NCBI GenBank assembly: GCA_033557675.1
Contig: JAWQRM010000013.1
Location: 1-44,760, forward strand
Source: Coptodactyla brooksi
Lineage: Eukaryota; Arthropoda; Insecta; Coleoptera; Scarabaeidae
Length of the DNA: 44,760 nucleotides
Direction: 5' to 3'
The notes below the pieces were generated by a model. It saw only the letters and a program-made list of their open reading frames with translations. It did no database searches and was not told the DNA's origin. Both the position numbers and the translations under genes were made by a program. Position 1 is the stretch's first letter, and each line of letters starts with the position of its first letter. Positions 12,042 through 22,973 of the stretch are shown here, piece by piece.

Positions 12042-13346
12042 ATGTTTAAAATGGAGAAAAATTGTGAAGTTAACGTGGATTCATCTTTCGACTACCAAAT
12101 TTTAAAGTTTTTTGTAGTATTTATGGTTATCAGTACGTGTGTGAAATGTAAAACATATGGATGTGGTGTCGAATTTGCAAAAGCTGATACTCGACGTCTT
12201 GAATTTAAAATTCTGATACAATGTGATAAGTGTGAGCGTACACGTATTCCTTCACGTCCACAAACCTATAAGGCTTATGAAATAAATATACGATTTGTTT
12301 TTGCAATGAGACTTCTTGGGGTAGGACAATCTGCTACGCGAAAGATTTGCTGCATGGTGGATTTGCCAAAGCCTGCAGCGCAATTGCCGCACAACGTTAT
12401 TGTACAAGACATTAACACTGTATGAAACAACATCTACTCGAGAAGCAGAAACAACTGAGGATGAAGCGGAAATTGCTGTTTCCGGATCTTTTCAATGTGG
12501 TTACACTTATCAGCGTCTTGACAGGGAAAGTTGTAGACTTCTTGTAAAATCATCATACTGCAAAGCTTGAGAATATTGGGAAGAAAGAAACAACACTGCT
12601 GAATATGAGGGTTGGTCACAAGAGTACAAGTATTCCACAAATCACACGGACAGCGCGGGAAGGATGGAACTGGATGGAATGCAAGGAATGATCTCACGAA
12701 TTGCGCAGCGTCAAATATTTGTACTATATCTGGGACGCTGATACTAAGATGTTTAATGCTATTTTTAAAACAGGTCCGTATGATACACCGGTTATCAAAA
12801 AAGAATGTTTTTAGTGTAAGAACACGTCTTCTTACACAAAAAATAATGATCTTGGAGGAAGAAGAAATCTAGCAGGCAAACTGACTGACGAATTACAGAC
12901 ATATTACGAGCTAGCGGTCAAGAGAAAGAGTAATTGAACGGGAAAAATGAGGTAAGCAATCTGGGCAACATTTTTCAACAAAATCTTAACTGACGAAAAA
13001 CGACAGCATGAAAATTGTCCTCTTAGAGAAGATTCGTGGTGCTTCGAGGAGGTATGCTACCGACACAATAAAAGACCACAAACATAAGGCGGATCCTTAA
13101 AAAAGTCCGAGGTGTTATTCGATCCATATACGAAGCGTTGAGCAAAGATGATTTGTTATCAAAATGTGTTGGCGGCTACACTCAGAACTCGAATGAAAAC
13201 TTGAACACGCTGATTTGGAAGATTGCTCCAAAGGAGACTTATAGCGGCACTGCCATTGTTAAAATTGCGATCTTAAAAATAATAAAAGTTCTTATTAATA
13301 TTCGGGTTTTTCGGGCTGTAGGGACGTATGCGATAGGTCTGAAATA
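12042..13346 (+). pseudogene. Second Mutator-like (MULE) transposase relic
   Basis: The first frame (12042-12425, 127 codons) carries the family's N-terminal zinc-type cysteines (C..CG..EF, then CDKCE) and IRFVFAMRLLGVG. Shifts of frame then reveal TGKVVDFLVKS.YCKACE, NHTDSAGRMELDGM, LYLGDADTKMFN (the GDGDS-type catalytic aspartate block), NLAGKLTDELQTYYELAVKR, AIWATFF, and finally the uninterrupted frame 13138-13346 with DLLSKCVGGYTQNSNENLN. Order and spacing match arthropod MULEs of a lineage different from the 6-kb copy, and no YqaJ domain was seen. At least five frameshifts or stops make it dead. The almost intact N-terminus could still give a short cysteine-rich peptide, but nothing suggests use. 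Confidence 0.85.
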
Positions 13347-14299
13347 ACTTTTTATTTCAGACGGATTGGTTTTTATCTCTTTTCGATCTACTTAGCTGTT
13401 GGTTGTTTAGAGAAATATTTACCGACGTTCCAATTTAAAATTTTATCGGTTTACTTCCAACGTTATTAATAACTGGATCTCCTTCTATGCAAAATACCTT
13501 ATTCGTTTCTCTTATTGAAGTTAGGTTGGTGTAAATTTAGGTTGGTGTGCAATAGTGGGATACTATTGATAAGACTTCTGTATCCTCAAACGGAATATTG
13601 CGGTTATCCTCAACGAGGGCGTGTACTGCCACGGCAGACTTGTCTGGTTGGAACAAGCGCGTATACAGGTATTTGATCTAGCTGGCCAAAATACGAACTA
13701 TCGCCAGTTAAAGGATAACAGCTTGTTATCGAAGATAGATGGTCCCTCGAAGCCACACCATTGTCAATAGATCACCACCGCGCGCGATTATTGCAAGGGT
13801 TAGCTTGTTATCAAAGGTTGTTTCAAATGTCGATTTTGATTTGTTCTTTGTGTAAAAAAAACTATTTGCAAAGTATTTTGAATTTTGATGTTGTGCAATT
13901 AAAATTAATATTAGACTATGGATTTTAAAACATCAGGTAACTACCTTTATTGTCATATATTTATTGTAAAAAGTACTACTTCGAGAAATATTTTTTCATT
14001 AGTGGAAAACATACCCTAATTTGCTATTTTTTTTCTGAAAACTATTTAAACCGAAAGGGGTTAGTAATATTGCAGAGCTCGATAGGGTTTTGTTGTATAA
14101 GCATAAAAAGTAGACTGTATGTATATCCTAAGCTATGTTAAATCAAGGGCCAACTTAGACCAACTTTCGATTTATGGTTGTTTAAAGTCAAGTAGTCCGA
14201 AAAAATGAAAGAATATCATTCCACAATAGATATTTTTTTTGTTTTAAGCCCACCTGGAATACGTAGAATAACTCGTAAAGAAATATTTGATGTCATGAA
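13347..14299. other. No gene recognised; GC-richer patch
   Basis: The stretch 13540-13830 is less AT-rich than its surroundings and contains a repeated AGCTTGTTATCRAAG (about 13720 and 13803). It could be LTR or untranslated sequence of an unknown element. No coding similarity was seen. Confidence 0.3.
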
Positions 14300-14548
14300 G
14301 AGAATGTCAAAAGGTCCGCTCCTTTTGTGCGTCATAAACGCGCCGTATTAAAAACACTAATGAACAGAGCTGAACGCATCAGTGAACCTCATCTTTTACC
14401 AAAATATCTACATCACCTAAACACTACTTTGCAAGCGAATGCGTATTCAAAACAAGAAATTAAGAGAGCTTTTTGTCCTACAAGATCTTCGATTTATGAC
14501 GCTGTGTCACCTATAAGAGGGCACTGGATTTCTACAAAGCTGAAGTAA
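14300..14548 (+). pseudogene. Penelope-like element reverse transcriptase tail
   Basis: The 73-codon frame starting at 14327 reads HKRAVLKTLMNRAERISEP, HLNTTLQANAYS and QEIKRA in order. This is the region just after the palm domain of Penelope-like element reverse transcriptases, where H(Q)KRAVI.TL..RA...... and HL...L..NGY are characteristic. No catalytic residues are included, and the upstream polymerase and downstream GIY-YIG domain are absent. It is a 5'- and 3'-truncated relic, probably of the same broad group as the fragment at 35.4 kb. Confidence 0.72.
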
Positions 14549-14644
14549 AAAGGCATCATATAAATTTCCTATTTACCGACTGCTCTTATTGCCGGCATAC
14601 GAAAAACTAATGTTTACGGTTTAATGATTCAAGAAAATAGTAAT

Positions 14645-14718
14645 CTCCGAGCCAGGATTCGAACTTGCTGTCGTCTAGTTTAAAACAGAAAATTATAGAT
14701 TCACATCCTGGCTTGGAG
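14645..14718 (-). other. tRNA-like or SINE-head fragment, 74 nt
   Basis: On the minus strand the ends CTCCAAGCC and GGCTCGGAG pair (one mismatch) over exactly 74 nt, and GTTCGAATCCTGG resembles a B box/T arm. The D and anticodon arms do not fold properly, so it is not a working tRNA. The same 3' part (TTCGAATCCTGNCTCGGA, then TTAC) recurs at 38.18 kb on the plus strand. That suggests a dispersed tRNA-derived sequence or old SINE. Confidence 0.35.
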
Positions 14719-17085
14719 GTTGGAGGTCATAGTTTCTTACTTCGAAAAACAGCAAAGGATTAATTACAAATTACGGCGAAACCGAATCTTTTTTTAGCAA
14801 GAGGAAGTTTATTTCTTGGATATAATACACAAAAATTAAATTAAAATGCAATAAAGCTATTATTTGAAAATAATCCGATCATCTAAAGAAGTATTATTCC
14901 ATTCCGCAATGAAAAAAGGTGCTTTCAGCCGAAGAGATGGTTATCCTCGAATTTCGATGAAAATCCTCTTTGTAGAACCTTAGCATAGCAGAATCTTCCA
15001 TCCGTTGTAAAATTAATTAAACCTTTTTGCTGGGCATCCGATATCCAGTAAAAAGGTCCCATCTCTTCTGCGTCCTACGTATCATATATCGTGAAGTTGA
15101 ATATATTTGACCACATGCGTTAAATAGTTTGCAGTGGAATATTTTTTCACATTTCCGTACTCCTCTTGACAATGACAGAAACTCTTAGGAAATATATTTA
15201 AAGCGAAGGTGAGGTTGTACAAAGTTGAACGACAGTCTACTTTGAATACTTTGGATAGCGCTGACTGCTGCGGTGCACACTTTGGATACAACTGGCTGTA
15301 CAGGATGTTGCAAAGTTTACGCCCCGGTTTTATTATAAGCAACCGAAAACGAAAATTTGAACAGATGATCTCAAAATCGGATGTAATGAGGTTCATTTTG
15401 TGATTTTGTGTTATTAATTATTATTTTTGTAAACAATTTGTATTAACAATGATTGCTTATATATGATTTTCCTAATGTATTTCATTAATAGAATATCTAA
15501 CTCTAACTTTTTATCCCATAATTTTGTTTATATTCAGAGATTTTAAATTCAATGTAAACGTGGTTTTATATTAAATATGAAATCTTCGACTTACTGGGAT
15601 TATCCTCAAAATATTACAAAATTTCGCGATATAACTGGGCCACGCCATGTTAACATTTTCGCTATACGTATTTTTAATGGTAGCACGTGGATAAAAATAA
15701 CGTCTATAATTAAAGTTGTAGGTTGGAACTTTTGCCTTAGTAACAAAGTTAAACAAAGTCTCGACTAAATACCAAGACTACATCAATGATAAATCGTTGA
15801 CGATCATAGAAACGCATATAGAAAACTCACATAAATCATAGAAAATAATTATTTCGAAAATGTTATTGCTAACCATTAGATTATTAGAACATCATATGGA
15901 AATGTTGTGGATTAAAGCGGCTAATGTGGTTCTAAACCATTGCCTGTCGTAAACCGCTTTCGATTTAATCATTTAATAACATATTGTGGCTATTAAAACG
16001 AAAATAGGCAAAGAAAATATTTCTTAACGTAAGTTATTCACAAAAATAAGGAATTTTTAAATTTGATTTGATTTGGTTATGTTCGTAAAAAGAAACACCG
16101 ATGACGTAATCAATTTCATTTGCAAAACGAGAAAAATATGTCTTGCTTATAATATACCACAGTACGTGTCAAGCAAAACCCTCTTTCAAACTCCTAGTTT
16201 CATTTCTCGCTTACTCAATAAAATGCCAAGTTTGATGCACCCTGTACATTGTTATGACAAATACTACGTATTGTTATATAATCTTCAGCATATTAGACTT
16301 CCGATATTGGTCTTCTAGGAAATGCCATTCAGCTGGTTCTTGATAGAAAAATGAAAGATGATATTTGTGACGATTATCCAACAAGGCGCCTGACGACAAG
16401 CTCAAATTTGTTGGGACCGACGAGTATCTATCCCCTAACATCGGGATCTTCAATTAAACATCTCGTTTCTATCACGTGTTTAAGTTTCTGATATAAAAGC
16501 TATTTGTCATCACATCGTTGCCCTATGATTGCTAATGAATTAGAAACCAAGAAGATTTTGCAATCCGTTATCATAGCAATCGATATATCTGTAGGGTTTT
16601 TACAACTTCTGTGTTACAAAAAAATAATCATACTGATAATTACGCTGACTTCATCATGTTCACAGAATCGGTCACACTTCGAGTGCCGAGAGGGTCAAAT
16701 CTAACCTTACAATTTTATAACTGTTTGAATCCACAAGCTACCATTGCAGCAAATTGTAATGGTTTAAGTTTCATGAAATACGGGCATCGTTTCGTTTAGA
16801 GAAGTCAAATATGCTGAAATATGTTGAAGTATTGTGGATACAGCAGTACTAAATTGAAATGTTCGAATACAGCCTATTGCATATAGTTTCTAATTTTACA
16901 TGCAGAAATGCAATGAGTTATTTCCATTAAGTCTCTCATATACGCAGCTCTGCAGCTACGTATAGTACATGAAATAATTTCGTCGCGAATTGTATCTCTT
17001 AATATTTTACCTCAATGTACCTCCGTAATCCCAAACATCATCAGAAATCTGCCAACTTATGTGAATTCAGGTTACGGATAGCTAT
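14719..17085. other. No gene recognised
   Basis: AT-rich. A 13-bp hairpin lies at 15021-15057 (ACCTTTTTGCTGG and its near-complement). Open frames at 15082-15396 (minus, 104 codons), 16073-16318 and 16504-16799 (plus) match no family that I know. A TATAAAAG sequence at about 16493 is isolated and cannot be called a promoter. Confidence 0.35.
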
Positions 17086-18913
17086 TTAATCCTTCTGTGC
17101 TCCTCGCGTTAGTATGACCCCAAACGAATTTTCAAGTTCTATAACTTTGTCATCTTTCATTATTTATTTCCAAGATTTTGTGACTGCTAATGCGTAAAGT
17201 ATAATATTGCCAAATACTTTTAGAAGAAATTATTATTACATTTTTGAAACAAGATTGTTACATATATAGCCCTCGGGTCATTATTACCCAAAATGTGTAA
17301 TGTAAAATCATGTAAATAGGGAACGCGGACAGCGCACTTCAGTTTCTTTATGTACAGTGTTGGATAAGCATCATCATAAATAATGGCGAAACGATTTCTA
17401 TGTCCTGAAGAAATAGCAGAGATAGAAGAAAATCATACCAGCGACGATACCGACTGTATGGTATGCCATATCGAGAGTGAAGAACATTCTATCTGCCTTT
17501 CAAGTTATCGTGAACTCTACACTTATAACTCTACACCTATTTTTCGTGCAACGATGTCATTGAAATTTTTTTTATCGAATATCACGCGTTTTACTTTTTG
17601 ACGATAAGGTCAATCGTTAGCAAAGGAGAGCAGGTGCCAAATTAGCGCCTGTAAGAGAGTTTTGGGAAAAGTGGATAGAAATTATACCTAAATTGTACAG
17701 TGTAGGTGCAATGTTAATGATAAATACTGTTGACGGAACAACTTGTTGGTTTTAGAGGATGCTGTCCTTGGAAACAGTATATTCTCACCAACCAGCAAAA
17801 TATGGCATCAAAATGTGTACCCTTTGTGACAGTGATTGTTCCTACGTCATGAAATCTCATGTTTATACGAGAAAATGTTCGGGTGAAGCACCAGAAGAAA
17901 GTCAAGGGATGCGAGCAGTTTTAGACCTAACACATGAACTCGGGGGACAAAATGCTACGTGTGATAATTTTTTCACATCCAAAAAATTAGGTGAAATGCT
18001 TGTCAAAAGAAGAACAACGTTAGGAACGGTTAGAAAAAATAAAGCCGAACTTCCCGTGATTACAATGAGTAAAGAAGTACATAGTTCTATTTCTTATTTT
18101 ACCAAGTATACCACAATTGTGTCATATGTGCCTAAAAAAATAAAAACGTTGTTCTCACGAGCACAATGCACTGTGATAAGGAAGTGAGCAGCAGGGAAGA
18201 TAAGAAGCCATAAATGACGCTAAATTTTAACTCTACCAAAGGGGCGGTTGATACATTAGATTAAAGTATTGCAGCGTATACTTGCAAAAGAAAGGCAATC
18301 GATGACCTATTACTTTGTTCTAGAACATACTTGATATTAGTGCTTATAATGTATTTGTTTTATGGGAAGAAATAAATTCAAATAGGAAGAAGAACGTTCT
18401 ATACAAGAGAAGACTATTTCTGGAAGAATTGGGCAAACTCATGGTAACTCCCTATATGATGTCACGAGAGCATAAACCTCATACTCAACAAGGTACTGCC
18501 GTGATAAAGAAAATTCAAGATCAACGTGGCGAAGTAGCAGTGCCGAAGACATCTGGTGCAATCAGTAAAAGTAAAAGAGCACGATGTAATATGTGTCCAT
18601 CAAAATGTAACAATGAAACAAGTATAACATGTTGTAAGTATAGTAAATATTTGTGTACCATTCATGCGGTGTATTATTATCATCAGTGTAAAGATTAGAT
18701 AATGGGATGTACATCAGAATTTGTTTGATATTCTCTCTTGGTTTTAGATTTAGTATTTGTATTTTTTTTTAATTACAATGCATTTTACTTTTGTTAGTAA
18801 TAAGATTGCTTTTCGAGTTATTCTTGACAATCGTCCTGAGCCTGCATACATCGGGTCACTACGACACGAAGGACTACAAGTGTATAGTAAAACTAGGAAA
18901 GTAACAGGGTTAA
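17086..18913 (+). mobile_element. piggyBac-type element with TTAA flanks (candidate borders)
   Basis: The transposase relic sits between TTAA at 17086-17089 and TTAA at 18910-18913. PiggyBac elements insert at TTAA. The right end is AGGG before TTAA (CCCT inward), usual for the superfamily. The left end begins TCCTT inward, so it has changed or the true end is nearby. A sub-terminal block (CCTTC..GTG..TAGT..GACCC) appears in inverted form at both ends, about 18 versus 50 bases in. Total length about 1.8 kb, short for an autonomous copy. Borders are inferred. Confidence 0.55.
17383..18698 (+). pseudogene. piggyBac transposase, well preserved but broken
   Basis: ATG 17383 opens a frame with the acidic N-terminus typical of the family. 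After a shift come PIFRATMS and LRFDDKVNR, then KLAPVREFWEKW. Frame 17759-18187 (142 codons, uninterrupted) gives QPAKYGIKM, LCDSD, DLTHELGGQNATCDNFFTS and TVRKNKAELP. It carries the ATCDNFFTS aspartate of the DDD triad, while the usual DEQL..FRGRC block just before it is lost. YNSTKGAVDTLD-type sequence (third aspartate region) follows at 18210. The last frame 18429-18698 holds VTPYMMSR, EVAVPKTSGA and the C-terminal cysteine-rich zinc domain (CNMC..C..CC..C..H..C), all in frame. Inactive through frameshifts and the deletion, but the youngest-looking transposase in the window. Confidence 0.9.
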
Positions 18914-19666
18914 TATAAGTGGCGCATCGACATGGCGATATTGATGCCGCCCTTGGAATGAAAAGATTACCTCAATGGTTGAGCAACAATTGAAGTACTT
19001 TTTCCATTTATGGATGTTTAACCTATTTTGAAAAATTGTATATATTTGCTAAAGTATAAAGTGTGTATGAGTGAGTACAGTGATTATTATTATTATTGCT
19101 AGTATGCAATGTGTGCAGTGTGTTTACTACACACACTAATGTAATTTAAAATTATGACAATTGCAGTTAAAACTTTACCGAAAGAAAAGATTGCGTGCAC
19201 AGCAATTTCCAAGAAAACCCAGTCTAATACAGGAACTATTTTATATTATGTACAATATTTTCGAAATTGCAGAGAAAACATTATGGCGACTGGAGAAGAA
19301 TCACAATTAGCGAAAAGTTAGCGGTGACAATCATCAACATCTTCGTTTATAGATCGCGTATTAAGTGTATACTTTGGTTATTCTTTATCTATTCTTTATG
19401 TATTTATCTATTCTTTATATAAAGGTTCCTCCAAATAACAAAAGTTCAACAGAAAGCGAAACAGGTATCCGTGTGAAACGTCAGAAGATAACAACAAAAT
19501 AAGTTATTATTCCGTACATAACTTGTATAATATACGTAGGTTTATTATAAAAAAATGTATGCTATATCGTACAATACTAGTATCTCTGTTTCAGATGCTC
19601 CGCGTGTTAATACTACACAAACACTTATTCCTTTGTAATAAATAATCTTACTCCTTTGATGACGTA
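18914..19666. other. No gene recognised
   Basis: AT-rich, with a 12-codon ATG frame (MATGEESQLAKS) at about 19282. It contains TTATTATTATTATT and repeated TCTATTCTTTAT simple sequence. Nothing further. Confidence 0.35.
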
Positions 19667-19790
19667 TACCTGCGTGTGCTGTTGCGTTAAATTGCTCAGT
19701 TAAACCATTAGCTTCCGCGTGATAGGCAGTTATAAATGTTGAGTGCTTACATAAAGCTCTTAATAGCTACGTAATTTATACCAAAGGGAA
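19667..19790 (-). pseudogene. LTR-retrotransposon (gypsy-type) integrase scrap
   Basis: On the minus strand a short frame reads LCKHSTFITAYHAEANGLTE and then QFN. This matches the integrase core block TAYHPQ.NGL.ERFN, which carries the catalytic glutamate (here the E of LTE). The upstream catalytic aspartates are not visible and the sequence downstream is unrelated. About 35 codons are interpretable. Family assignment (Ty3/gypsy rather than BEL) is from general resemblance. Confidence 0.6.
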
Positions 19791-22644
19791 ACGTTTTCGT
19801 CAATCGCTTAATGCCGTTTTCCCACAACCGTATCTACAAAGCAGATCTATATCAGGAAAATAATTGAGTGGGTATTACTAGTTTGAATATCTACTAACGT
19901 AATTAACTAGATTTTCATAAAATCATATATTCATTAGTGATTAATTGTATTTTTCCGAATGGTTGAAGGGTAAACAAAAGAGTATGTCAGTTGACGTTTC
20001 ATTTTTTTTATGTGTTCCAACAAGAACAGGTATTTTTGAGTTTGTCTATAGCGGTGATAATTGGTTAACTTTATTAAAAAGCAAAAAATTCCAAATCCAC
20101 AACAGATTTAATAAGACAAATCATTTAGTTCACCTAAAGTACAACAGACTAATATGTCCAGCAAAGCTTTTCGTATGACCACCCTAAATCAAAACCATTA
20201 CGTTATCGCATCGAAGTAAAGCAAATTGGAAGATTACACACCCGAAATGAGCTTATTCTGCAACTGCTTAAAATATTATTTATCGGAAGCGATTAGAAAT
20301 AAAATATTGCCGAAACATAAAGCTTACATGGATATTATATGCCTACATCGTACATAAAAATGATTTCTTGCGACACCGCGCGAGACACTGAATTGCGTCG
20401 TAGCACGTCTAAAAGCTTGTGCGTTCGTAAGAGCAGAAATTTTGATAATAACTCTGGATACTCAACTCTGTGGTGCATCCTGGACTGAGAGCGGACTTTT
20501 CGCCGATACTATGAAAGTTTCAAGTGTACATAATCGAACATATGTATCGGAGATTGGTCGTAGAATTCAAACGTATTTCATCTTTTGATATCGAGCTCAG
20601 ACATGACTTTCTTACGGGCTATAAAACTACTTTAAAAAATGCTTTATAAAAGGTACCAATCAAGGGCGTAACGTGACGAATGATAGTTTTACAGTGATAC
20701 TTTAATTTTTCAGTAAAATGCACTTGTGAGTACTATTACTTTGCAAATTCCAAATAAAAAGTGTTGTAAGTTTCAGATTATCACATGAACTAGCTAATAT
20801 TTTCATTGCTTTCCAGATATCCTCACAAAATTTCCATATTGTTGCGCATTTTTTATTTATAATTCAACCTGTCATTGAACCTGCCCATGAGTGACCTCAG
20901 CACCGTGCGCATTGTCTAGCACAACACTTTGGTCGGTTTTGATTCAATCTATTTTTTTCCAAAAGTTTTGGAAATAATAGCATAGTTCCAGAATTTGCAT
21001 CACAAATGCTAGTAAACTGTTATATCTCCGTTAAGTAGATAAAGCACCAGCACTTATCGAAGCCCAACAGTCCGAGACAATAGTCAGAAAATAATTCATG
21101 ACAGTACATCGAGATTTACTCTGAAGTAGGCGGGGATTTACGACTGTTCCAGTTAACGTTGATGTCTTCTTTGCTTTTACGTCACGGTCCAATGTGAGCT
21201 CTATTTTACTGATTGTACTAATACAGGGGTAGTAGCTCGTCGCAAATCTATAAATAAGTTAGCATATACTCTGTTATGTTATTTTACACGAAAAGTTTTG
21301 GCAAGCTGTTATGAAGTGTTTCATGCTGTTCGTATACTGCATATTACATGCTACAGTGTTACACGGTGTACAGATTGATTGTAGTATAAGATTTACAGCA
21401 TGCGCAAATTACGTTATACTATGTAATACAACAAAATGTATCTACTAGTAATATCAGTCCAAATATGAAACTAAAAGTGGAACTAGTTGTACGACCGCTG
21501 CATTCATGTAGTGCTTAATTTATGTAATTTAAAGACAAAACTTTTGTAATTTACAAACACATCTTCACAAAATCCTGTTAGAGTGTAAGTAGGAGCAGCG
21601 TGGAGTTGGTTAATATTTACGGTTAGCAAATCTATCTCATCTCAGCGACCCTCCGCATTAGATTAATAACCAGCTGGAGCTATGCGCTAACCTTTAATTA
21701 TAGGGGTATATTTGCAATTAGACTATCTGCACATCTCTTCCGTCCCCACTTCCGGTAATTAGAAATTAATTAACTACACCGCGAGTAAATTCTGCTGCGG
21801 TCAAAGCAGGTAATTAGCGAACCTCGACAAAGACTCTGATCGCAATCTGTTTGATTTTGTGCAACGTAAAAAGCGCAATGGAGATTGTTACTGGACAAAC
21901 AATTATAGAAAAGATGAAAATGACTTTATTTTATTACCGCTGTCAAAAAATGGCGAATCTACCTCAAGCATGAAATATGAACACTTTCCCGATAGGTCGA
22001 TTCCGCACGATAAAATCTTAAACAATATAACGAGGAATTAGCGATTAATAATGATTTCACTGAAATCATCTACACTGCCGTCGTCACTGCGCCGGAATGT
22101 GAATATGAAAAATATTCCATATATTTTCATTAACTATTTATAAATTTATGATATTATTTATGTATTACTGTTATACTTACCTAACCACAAATATGCTGTA
22201 TATTTCTGTAGATTACTGTAAGTTTACAATTTAAATGCAGTAGAAGGGACAGTATAATAGTACGAAGAATCTTATAGAAATATCCATCCCATGCCCACAA
22301 TGCAGCTTGTAAGCATGTTAGCTTATTGTCAGGCAAACGTTATCAAGAGTTTTTTTGCATTGAAAGATCGAATGCGTTTCGAGTACATTCGACCAATGCA
22401 ACGATTGGATTTGTTATTGCAAAGACTGCAGATGGTTAAAAAACGAAGACCCAATGTACTAGGGTGGTACAATAAATAAAGTAACAGTCCTCTGACGGGG
22501 GCATAAATTAAGTCACGCCAATGGGATTGTTACTCCAGCACTTAATGCAGTTTCACGCGAAGGGCGTTCCGTTCCTGCGCCGTACTGTTCCAGGAAATGA
22601 CCGGAACTGCCCTCGAAAGGTATCAGACTACATACGACTTCATC
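19791..22644. other. No gene recognised (2.8 kb)
   Basis: AT-rich throughout. Frames at 19945-20178, 21859-22041 and 22291-22479 are open, but their products match nothing that I know. The last ends in a basic stretch (MVKKRRPNVLGWYNK). I see no repeats with clear ends. Confidence 0.35.
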
Positions 22645-22766
22645 CAACTAAACCCAACGCAACCCAACCTAACCCAACTTAGCACAACTCAACCTAACCC
22701 AACCCAACCTAACCCAACCCAACTCAACCCAACCCAACCCAACCCAACCCAACCCAACCCAACCTT
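22645..22766. repeat. CCCAA / CCTAA telomere-like array
   Basis: About 120 bases of AACCCAACCTAACCCAACC units, becoming a pure (CCCAA)n run at 22726-22763. On the other strand this reads TTGGG mixed with TTAGG. The ancestral insect telomere repeat is TTAGG, and TTAGGTTGGG-type variants occur in Hymenoptera. It may be an interstitial telomeric relic or just a common microsatellite. Confidence 0.9.
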
Positions 22767-22973
22767 ATAGAAGGAAAAAAAATGTTAATTTTGTAAATTT
22801 TGTACTGCAATTGGCATTTCGAAAGCAGCCTTGAGAGTTTTTATTATTATTTTTCAAGATGTAAAACACGTAACTAGGCAATAAATGGGGCAGGTTATGG
22901 GTGCCAATACACTATTGATCGCGTAAATTTTTTTCCTGTGTGTTTCGTGATTTGAACAGAAGAGAAGACGGAT

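Noticed and set aside
14645..14718. A functional tRNA gene on the minus strand
   Set aside because: The ends pair and a B-box-like stretch is present, but the D arm, anticodon arm and T stem do not fold. Kept only as tRNA-like.
16490..16500. TATAAAAG as a promoter
   Set aside because: AT-rich DNA produces such matches often, and no gene follows that I can support.
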